NCBI GenBank assembly: GCA_013054445.1
Contig: JAAMPI010000677.1
Location: 1 to 28,374 of the forward strand
Source: Cudoniella acicularis
Lineage: Eukaryota > Ascomycota > Leotiomycetes > Helotiales > Helotiaceae
Length of the DNA stretch: 28,374 nucleotides
Reading direction: 5' to 3'
Notes under the pieces: model-generated
The model's input: only the letters and a program-made list of their open reading frames with translations
What the model was told of the DNA's origin: nothing
Databases searched by the model: none
Part shown: piece by piece, positions 20,949 through 28,374 of the stretch
Layout of the letters: every line of letters begins with the position of its first letter
How positions within the stretch are numbered: position 1 is the stretch's first letter
Program-made: the position numbers and the translations under genes

Positions 20949-22069
20949 AACCTGGAATTGGAAGTTAGCCTCTTAACGTGATGTTGAACGTTGTCGCAGG
21001 GATCCGAACAGCGTACATATATAATTTGAAAAATTGAGAAGTGTTATTTTGCCGCTGCCAGGGATATTTTGTCATCAAGAATGTAGAATATTTTAAGACG
21101 GCTCCTAGTTACCGTTTCAGCGCATACCTCTATTCTTGACACTTGAAAAAGAGATAGATAGAAAGAAANGGGGGGGGGTTTCACTTCGCTCAGGGGCTAC
21201 TCGCTAAAATTTAGCGTGCAACCCATGACAGGCCACTGAAGTATATATAGTGTGCAGGTCCTTATAAAATAGCGGGTAGCAGCGCAAAGAGTTCACAATT
21301 AAATTACGCTATAGTAGCTGCTTATTTTACGGTATGCTAAAAGGAATTAATTGTTCTGCAATTAAAAAGTATATTTTTGAGTAGTAGCTTGTTTCTAAAA
21401 GTAGAGCTAGAATACTGCATATAACCCCCGATTCGGCTGGCAAAGTACCTAATTAGCACGCAACAACGCATTCAAAGTCGCAGTCCCTTAGTGCGATAAC
21501 AACAAATCGATTTGTGGTTTATTGCAAATGAAGAATTCTCTTCATTGTTAAGAATGTATTGGGTTAATGAATAGGTGCCCGCATTTAATGTGTTACTTTA
21601 GAATAGGCATTCATACGCTGAAGTTCAGGGCTTCTTCGCTAGAATCTCTGTAGCCGAATGCCTGTAGCTTAGCGACTGCCCCCTTCACGGCTACCGCTGT
21701 GCACGAAATGACACAAAACACTTCAATTTTCTTTGCAACTTCAAGACGTCAACAGTAAGAAAATAAATAGACGCCCAACCTAGCCTGTTGTATTTCTGTA
21801 ATTGCACAAGTCCTAATACTATTAAATTGGTGGTTGTTTAACAGTTTTCAGGTGTTCCCTTAACTGTCGGCGAATATTACACATCAGTGCGCTACAATAG
21901 TGATTTACTTTCAACCACAAAAGGCTAACTAAAAACTATCTTAAATTATAGCGGAAAATTGAAAGGAAAGCGATAAACAGACGCAGGATTAGTAGTTTTT
22001 ATCATAAGTTTCTAAGAATATTATTTCGAAGAGAGGAATAATAGCTCGCAAGGGTAGAGAAAAGTGGCA
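20949..22069. other. intergenic
   Basis: AT-rich spacer without a credible gene. It contains an ambiguous base at 21169 directly before a run of G. Nothing else is identifiable. Confidence 0.5.
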
Positions 22070-22077
22070 CACCAAGC

Positions 22078-22408
22078 TGAGATACCCACAATCTATGAGG
22101 CTTTTTAAAACACTCCTCTGTATCTAGATATGGCCGTGCATCCCATTAAATAAAGCACGTTCTAAATATCTCTGAATCTGTGAATAACTCATGGGGTCAC
22201 GGGCTTATGTGAGTGAGTGGCATCGGCCCTATACAAGGTGAGATACTCACAAACTGTGAGACTTTCAAAAATCTTAGATCGCTCAATATGGCAGTGGATT
22301 CCTAGGTTATACATAAAATATAAACCTATTAATTCTCTTCTAAATATCTCTAAATCTGTGAATAACTCACGAGCTTACGCGAGTGGGTGGCATCGGCTCT
22401 ATGCAAGG
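22078..22408 (+). repeat. diverged tandem duplication of about 161-170 bp
   Basis: Copy 1 starts at 22078 and copy 2 at 22239, both with TGAGATAC(C/T)CACAA. Both share the block CTAAATATCTCT(G/A)AATCTGTGAATAACTCA followed by (C/T)G-rich sequence and GTGG-CATCGGC(C/T)CTAT(A/G)CAAGG at their ends. The middles have diverged. The second copy ends about 180 bases before the start codon of the next gene. Confidence 0.8.
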
Positions 22409-22586
22409 TGCAGGCATAAGACCCAATGAATGGCCGGCCCATTTACTCGAGCACTGTTCAAATCAAATCGCTTTCCAGCTCTCTTCAACCTCACGACCAT
22501 CAGATAAGAACCCCTCCAAGTTCCTTCTCCCAGCAAGCGCCGCAATTGCAAACCTTACCTACCCATCATCAACAACCTCAAAAACC

Positions 22587-23393
22587 ATGACCCAAAAATC
22601 CTACCTCCCAGCTCCAAACTACGACCTCCCCCCCACCACCCGCCGGCCCCATCACCCTCGGCAGCATCATCAGCACACCCTCAAAACCACAACGAACCCT
22701 CAACAAAAAACCCTCCATCCCCCCTATNCCCCNCTCTTCCCTACTCACACACACCAAAAAAAACATCAGCATAACCAACAGCGAAATCCGCTCTCACAGT
22801 AGCGGGATCTTCACCACCTTCCTCGCCTCCGCCATCGGCATCGGCATCGATCTCGGCGGAAAAATAAACTCCGATCACAATTTCATGATCAAATGCGAGA
22901 AGATTGAGACGCTTTTTTTTTTACCCTGATGATGAGTATCTTTTTGAGAGTTTGAAGAATGAGAGTGTGAGGAGGTATGGTGAGGGCGCGTTTTGGAAGA
23001 AGGATGTGTTTATGGTGACGGGGGTGAAGATTGCGAGGGGAGTGACGATGGTGGAGAGTAAGGAGAAGGGGGGTTGGGAGGTTGCGGCTGCGGTGAAGGT
23101 CGATGGGACGAGTAGTGGGGTCGCGCCGGTGGGTGTGAAGCCTGGGGTGAGGGTAGAGGAGAAGAGTGAGTTGGGGGTTAAATGGGGGGGAGAGCGATGA
23201 TTTTGTGTTTGCGTATTCGTTGGTGAGGATTAAGAGAAAGAGGGATGGGAGGTTTAAGATTGGAGATGCGAATGAGGGGGCGCTTTATGATACTGATAAA
23301 CCTGTAGAGAAAGAGGAGACGGTTGAGGAGCTGCGTGAGTGGTGGACTTTTGATGAGGAAGGTCTTGAGGGTGCTATTTTGGATGACGAATGA
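22587..23393 (+). CDS. uncharacterised fungal protein beside the S8 protease; frame broken three times at homopolymers
   Basis: The likely start is ATG 22587 (MTQKSYLPAPNYDLPP). The reading frame then shifts at C7 (22628-22634), T10 (22913-22922) and G7 (23184-23190), each as if one base were extra; Ns at 22728 and 22733 also fall inside. About 260-270 residues result. Visible pieces are TLGSIIS near the N-terminus, LFESLKNESVRRYGEG, VFMVTGVKIARG and FVFAYSLVRIKRK, then an acidic tail. From memory, the order SYLPAPN - LGSII - VTGxKIARG - FAYxLxRI is shared by a widespread uncharacterised fungal family. The VFMVTG and FVFAYSLVRI strands resemble the VxVVTE and LAFRVxQL strands of gasdermin N-domains, but this is a faint similarity. 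The gene converges on the S8 protease gene with 228 bases between stops. I give the breaks only, not a repaired reading. Confidence 0.6.
22728..22733. other. ambiguous bases (N at 22728 and 22733)
   Basis: Two undetermined bases lie in a C-rich stretch of the preceding gene, showing low read quality here. Confidence 0.99.
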
Positions 23394-23621
23394 AGCCGAG
23401 AAAGATTTTCAGAATTGGAGTTGATCTCGATTTAAGTCCTCAGTCCCGTGCTCAGACAATCACTTCAGACAAGCAGGGCATTATTTCATTATTTATTAGC
23501 AACTATATTTTGAACATGAGTTCCATCGATATTGCATATTTAACAAGATGTAGGTATTTCACGCCTTGTGAAAAGCACAAGTTCGTTGCGGAATTGTGCC
23601 CCGAATCTGTGACTGATAACA

Positions 23622-26600
23622 TCAAGAACGCTTAATATCCCTTAAAAATGCCCCTGGAATCATGATATGTGGATCCCGGTACGTGGTATCTTTAACGCCA
23701 ATGTAGTCCCAGGGAACAAGGAAAGAATAATCCTGTCGCTGGTCGAGGACCATGTTACGAAAAAATACGCTCATGCCGTTCGAAGTCCGAATCTTGCTCA
23801 ACATTTCAACATCACGGCTCGTGAAGTCGCCCCCATTCGCAGCTATCAATGTCTTCATGTAGGCTAAAACCATAGCTGCTATACCAGCGGCTATTGGTGT
23901 GGCTATAGACGTACCTGATTTCCGCTTCTCACCGTTACTGTCGAGATCTTCGGGCCAGCTTGACTTGACAGCACGGCCCAGAATAGCAAATCGTTCAGAT
24001 TTTGGTGGAGGGTTAGGCGTAAAGTTGCACTTATTACCATAGCTGTCCGTAGCATATATATCTATGACATCTGGATGGCGCGCCGGCCATGCCGCAGGAC
24101 TTTTACCCCCTGAATTTGAAGGCGAAGCGAGCATGATAACATTTCGGTCTGCGGCTCTTCTAATGACTTTTTCGATAACGGGAATAGAGTTTTCGAATCC
24201 AAAAGACATAGAAATTATGTCTACGTTCCACTTGGTTGGATCAATAGCGTGATCGATTGCCTTAGATGAGTAAGCAATTATCCTCAAAGGGCTTTTTGAA
24301 CCTACTCTAACTATTCGATCGTGAATATCAGCAGCTGGGGTCGACCCTAAATTCCTGCTTCCAAAGACCCTTGCAACATATATATCTGCTTTTGGCGCAA
24401 CTCGGAGAATCAGAGCAGCGGCATGGGTACCATGACCATCAAGATCTTTATACTCCGACTTCATTGCAGAGCGATCTGTCTTATCGTCGAAAAAGCTTAG
24501 GCTATCTTTTAGACGATCCTCGTACAAGCAGAGATCTACCTCTGGGAGATCGATCCCTGTGTCGATAATCGCAACCCTTACAGGCCCTGCATTTCCAAAA
24601 ATCTTTAGAGTTGTAGGGTCGGTAATAGTGCTATCCTGTGTTTCGAATATGGGGTGGATATATTTGTGCAACTCGATAAACCAATTGTCGGCGTCTGACT
24701 TTTCCTCGTCCGAATACCTATAAGATGAATTATATATGAGTAATTGAATGCTGGAACACTTGATAATCTTAGAGTAATGTACTTCTCTTCGCGCTGTTTG
24801 TTATCCTGCTTTCGTGTGACTACTGGAGGTACGTTGTCTCTTAATGATATTGCGCGGAACGAGGATTGGAAATGAGTTATTCTTGTTGATGATATTTTTG
24901 ATTTGGGCGTTGACTTGATGGTGGATGAGAAATCGTCGAGTTCCTCAGGCGAGCCTTTCCATACGCTCTTGAGCGCACTCTCTAGACCTTTCACTATTCG
25001 CTCAAAAATTGCCTGCCTGAATTTTGGGTTGTCAAAGGTTTCATTTCGGCCGAAATCAGCGGCAAAGCTATCGACTTCTACACAGTCCCTGACAGCGCTG
25101 ATGAAGCCTGTGGGGCTCTCGTCCTCACAGTCACGCAACATGTCTTCAGCTGCTGGGATATCGGCATCAATATAATAATGAGTGTTGTGGGAGCTAATTG
25201 AAGAGTCTGCGTCCCTTCTATGTTCTATTGGCTGACCTAGCTCAATCTCGAGTAGCAGAATTCCAAGTGCGAGAAGGCTCGGATACGGATGACCCCGAAA
25301 GGCTGACTTCTCTGACCCAGGATGGGGCCGACAACATTGTGTTGTCAGATAAGGACTCGATAAATCGGGATATCCTCCATCATCCGGACAAAAGAACGAT
25401 ATGTGGGCCTTGTTCCAAGTTGTGGGTAGCCATAGTCCTTCATTGAACTGAAGGAAAGCATTTGCCAATGTCACTTGTAGCTTGTACTTGGGAGCTTTTT
25501 TTGGCTGCCTGTATCGAGTAAGGGTGCTGGTGTAAAATCAAGTCTTCAAGGGTGATGATGTTTTGCTTGTTCAAATCTTGGGCCGCCCGTTTTGGGTCAT
25601 ACCATCTCAGACGGTCTTTGTCGACGAGAATGCGCAGACGTAAAGACTCGCGCTCGGCATGATCTTGAATCAAGCTGCAAAGACCCTCAACCTCATGAGT
25701 CTCCTCACGAGCGCGACCACTAATTTTCGTTTCAGGCGCTTGAAAACGTACAACCTTGCTCTCGGCAGGTGCTGTTGACTTATCTTCCTTCTCCGAGTCC
25801 GCCAGTTCCCTGATCTTGTTAATATTTGTACGTTGAGGAAGGAGAACGGGAAATCACATTTCATCAAGAACAGCATAGACCTGGGTCTCCTGCCATTTGG
25901 ACTTCCCCGCATCCGAGGCGTTCGGCGCACAGAACAAGATGTCGAATCGTACCTCTGCTCCAGGTCTCCGATATGTATATAACCTCAGCTTTGCTGCAGT
26001 ATGCGGATTGTGATTTTCGCATTTCCAATATTGCGTCAGGAGATTATATATTCGATCGGCTTGATCGCGTATCTTCGTTGAGACTGTACGCGGAATCTTT
26101 TTATCCTTTGCCACGAAGGTTGTGAATGGTGGCAGCGTTTGCTTGGCTTTCGTCCGATTTTGCTTGTTTAGCATATTGTTAATTTGGGAAAGAAATTTGA
26201 TGAGTATTTTCCGGTCTTTCGACTCGAACCGCATATTAACGAAGTCCCGGAGCTTCGATAACTTCAACGGACAGCTCTCTGCCTGGCTCACTTGTAGGTG
26301 ATGGAGCAATCCATGGAGCCTCTGATGGCGTGGCTTGCCATGGAGGCAAGTAAAAAGCTAGTCTAGTCAGTCTGTAGTTCGGCTCAACATTGGGCACCTG
26401 CAACAGGAGAATAAAAGGTGGTATACGTCGAGATTGAGTTTCTCTGCTCTCAATGCGCCGTCAAGAATATTTAGAATTGAAGTCAGCGCATCGCCGGCAA
26501 GATCTCCAGTGGACAACGTAGATCCGCCGGCATCGCGACTGATATGCTTCCCTAAACCATCCAATTCGATTTTCAGATTCGTATAGAAAGAGTCCCGGGG

Positions 26601-26741
26601 GCCAAGGGCATCTCGTGCATTCCGCGCGACAGCGTTATCGCGCGTATAAAAGGTGGCCATACGCTGAAAGGCAGAATGGATTCCAGCTAGCAAGGCTGCG
26701 TCGTCCACTGGACACGACACGCCATTCTGCAGATGAGCCAT
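23622..26741 (-). CDS. intracellular subtilisin-family (S8) protease with DUF7580-like N-terminal region
   Basis: Minus-strand exons are 26741-26427, 26357-25858, 25809-24783 and 24717-23622. Introns are 26358-26426, 25810-25857 and 24718-24782, and phases agree except for one extra base in a T7 run at 25496-25502. The first exon is helical and unknown. The second and third match a DUF7580-like pattern (AKLRLYT, RFDILF, LLALGILLLEIELGQ). The last exon is a complete peptidase S8: Asp in AIIDTGID (about 24563), His in DGHGTHAAAL (about 24434), oxyanion Asn in SPSNSGG and Ser in SGTSIATP (about 23909). No signal peptide is seen, so it probably acts in the cytosol. Start ATG 26741 is the first in-frame Met, but the frame stays open upstream to about 26885 with coding character, so an upstream exon is likely missing. 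Fungal S8 proteases of this kind, such as Podospora HET-Q2, activate neighbouring gasdermin-like proteins. Confidence 0.8.
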
Positions 26742-26885
26742 GTCCCATGAAATACGGCCAGAGGAGAGGACCAAGCCGTGGTCATCCAGTTGAGGGCCAA
26801 GGACTGAATATAGTCGAGGGAGAGGATGTCGTAAAGTGAGTGGTGGGCTGAAGTGAGACGAGATATGCGGGTAGAGCTTATACGG
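26742..26885 (-). other. probable additional N-terminal coding sequence of the S8 protease gene
   Basis: The frame of the first annotated exon continues upstream without stops and reads with coding character (LRHPLPRLYSVLGPQLDD...GLVLSSGRISWD). It has no ATG before a TAA near 26893. An acceptor AG directly before CTCTACCCG (about 26880) would suit an unseen upstream exon. No start codon could be fixed. Confidence 0.45.
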
Positions 26886-26938
26886 TTAACCATTCGTATC
26901 TTGGTTCGGAAAATCACTTTCACGTCCTTTTCGATTTT

Positions 26939-27236
26939 GAGTGTCTCTCTTACTGTAGGTGCCCCTCCTTGGATTCTCGTGAAAATTATTTTCCCGTTAT
27001 AAGTGTCTCTCTTATGGGTTTCTCCTACTCAAGGTATCTCTCTTCCTATAGGTTTCTCATACTATAGGACTCTCTCCTATTATGAGTGTCTCTCTTCCTA
27101 TAGGTATCTCCTACTATAGGTATCTCTCTTCTTGTTAGTGCCTCTCCTAGATTCCTTGTAGAAGCCTTGCCCGTAAAGTGCCTTTTTGGATTTCTAGGGA
27201 GAATGTCTCTCCTACTGTGACTGCCTCTCCTTATGC
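26939..27236 (-). repeat. degenerate 15-19 bp minisatellite (GAGAxACCTATAG type)
   Basis: On the plus strand, units such as GGTATCTCTCTTCCTATA, GGTTTCTCATACTATA, GTGTCTCTCTTCCTATA and GGTATCTCCTACTATA follow one another, roughly ten or more copies, most regular at 27030-27140 and decaying at both ends. The array lies between the divergently oriented S8 protease gene and the next gene. Part of the minus strand at its left end (26939-27030) is open and in frame with EKDVKVIFRTK, so some of it might have been coding. Confidence 0.75.
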
Positions 27237-27391
27237 AAAGTCGAATTTCTGATCTAAGGTATGAATAGTCAACCGTAGCTTATCGGCTCGTGCCGGACCT
27301 CCCGACTCGGCCCGAGCCCTCGGGCTTGGAGTCCGTTCTTCTCTCAAGTCTCACTTCGTCCTCGGTCTGCAGGCAGCATTCTGCGGCGGCC

Positions 27392-28374
27392 ATGGATGAG
27401 GATGCGACCATCACGGCTCGTGCACGACGATGCGTCCGTCTGTTCGAGCAATGCCCAGAGCCTATCTTTGAGGATTGGGCAGAGGAGCAGCTCAGTCGCT
27501 TCAAAATCTGGACGGCAAACCTAGGTGTATTTGCTCGTGGCCATGCCTCCATCGACTATCGCCTCGGGGCGCTTGGTTGTCACAGTCCGGAGTCCTACCG
27601 CCTAATCCTCCAGCTCCTCGATGCTATCGGTGCAAACCTCGAGTTTAGTAGGGCCCTTCTAACCCAGAAACACATGTTATAGCTCTGACATGGTTATTTC
27701 TAGTACACCGACAATCCATTCGCCGCGAGCCTGTCCAGAGACTGGCTCGATACCTTGATGCGGAAACCCCAGGATCGCCCGCTTCCTCACCCGCCTCGAG
27801 CAACGACGATTCGATATCCCTGTCGGACGACAGCTTGGGAGAAGCATGCAGCGAGGTAGAGAATGCTATCCGTAGGCTAAACATCCTGTCGGCTTCGATT
27901 CGCAGAGCGGGAGCTCGTCATCGAGAAGTCAAGGCTCTTAATTTCAAGGGTAGCAACCGATTGGAGAGGCGGCAGACGAAACAATTCACAGCAGTCACTG
28001 CTGCAAGAATTGATTATATGTTTCCCCGCGCACAGGCATCAATTCGAAATCGAGTGGTCGAGTCTATTACCCTCAGACGAAATCTTTTCGAGTATTTAAA
28101 ACGACATCAGCGGAAACTCGCGGGCGGACCTCTTGGCAAGACTGATGAGGACGAGGACGAGGAAGAGAATGGTATGGCATCGGACAATGAGTCCATCGAA
28201 GAGAGCTCCCCAGAAGAGTTGGACTCAGATGCGGACGAGTCTGACGGCCGTGCCACGGTTCTATCTGGCACTTCGGCCACGAACCTCCAATTTGAGAGTG
28301 GTTCTGTTCAGGCCCCGTCACACGCGTCAACGATGTCAATACGAGACGGCATATTGAGCATACCTCCGCCACCA
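27392..28374 (+). CDS. 5' part of an acuF-like zinc-finger-type fungal protein (runs off window)
   Basis: Exon 1 is 27392-27647 and exon 2 runs from 27704 to the window end, still open. The intron (27648-27703, GTAGGG...TTCTAG, branch CTGAC) keeps frame. The N-terminus (CVRLFEQCPEP, EDWAEEQLSRFKIWTANLGVFARGHASIDYRL) and later blocks (AIRRLNILSASIRRAG, IRNRVVESITLRRNLFEYLKRH) match a family common in Pezizomycotina, often annotated as acuF-like C2H2 zinc-finger proteins. The zinc fingers, if present, lie beyond the window. Between them is an acidic Ser/Asp/Glu-rich linker. ATG 27392 begins the conserved part; an earlier in-frame ATG at 27290 is possible but adds an unconserved stretch. The function is unknown; a regulator or an incompatibility-type protein is conceivable. 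Confidence 0.75.

Noticed and set aside
23390..23635. 81-codon plus-strand open frame between the convergent genes
   Set aside because: It begins at the stop of the upstream gene, overlaps the end of the protease gene antisense and has no recognisable content.
27648..27675. Exon 1 of the last gene ending at the TAG at 27678
   Set aside because: A GTAGGG donor with a CTGAC branch and TTCTAG acceptor joins in frame to a long conserved second exon.

Overview
The window looks like nuclear DNA of a filamentous ascomycete (Pezizomycotina). The genes have short introns (about 48-102 bp) with GT...AG ends and CTRAY-type branch points. The enzymes and domain combinations are typically fungal (GH62, WSC-GH3, CE1, a DUF7580-like/subtilisin fusion, a MARVEL-like membrane protein, the N-terminus of an acuF-like zinc-finger protein). 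The left 5.8 kb carries repeat-induced point mutation (RIP): CpA and TpG are nearly absent, TpA is abundant, and CpG is kept. No single feature identifies the species.

Layout. (1) 1-3.8 kb: a minus-strand Ty3/gypsy retrotransposon ruined by RIP; gag, reverse transcriptase and the start of RNase H are still readable, and the element runs off the left edge. (2) 3.84-4.69 kb: a GC-richer island that escaped RIP. It holds eight CACGTG palindromes and two diverged copies of a TATA-plus-hairpin module, and lies between two 31-bp direct repeats. (3) 5.1-5.8 kb: the RIP-mutated 3' half of a pogo/Fot1-type DDE transposase on the plus strand. (4) 7.2-15.2 kb: three same-strand genes for secreted hemicellulose enzymes, namely a GH62 arabinofuranosidase, a GH3 beta-xylosidase with an N-terminal WSC domain, and a CE1 acetylxylan esterase. 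XlnR-type GGCTAAA/GGCTAR sites lie in the spacers. Together these activities would remove arabinose and acetyl side groups from arabinoxylan and release xylose. (5) 16.1-17.0 kb: a small four-helix membrane protein gene with a reading-frame problem. (6) 18.1-20.9 kb: a six-exon gene for an 857-residue protein I cannot name. (7) 22.6-26.9 kb: a convergent pair. The plus-strand gene encodes a small fungal protein of unknown function; the minus-strand gene encodes a large intracellular subtilisin (S8) behind a DUF7580-like region. This layout resembles fungal protease/gasdermin-type cell-death pairs and is the best candidate here for an undescribed system. (8) 26.9-27.2 kb: a degenerate GAGA-type minisatellite between divergent genes, followed by the 5' part of a zinc-finger-type gene that leaves the window.

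Sequence quality: Ns occur at 4700-4702, 21169, 22728 and 22733. Four frame breaks in region 7 each fall in a homopolymer of 7-10 bases and each fit one extra base, so they are more likely sequencing errors than gene decay.
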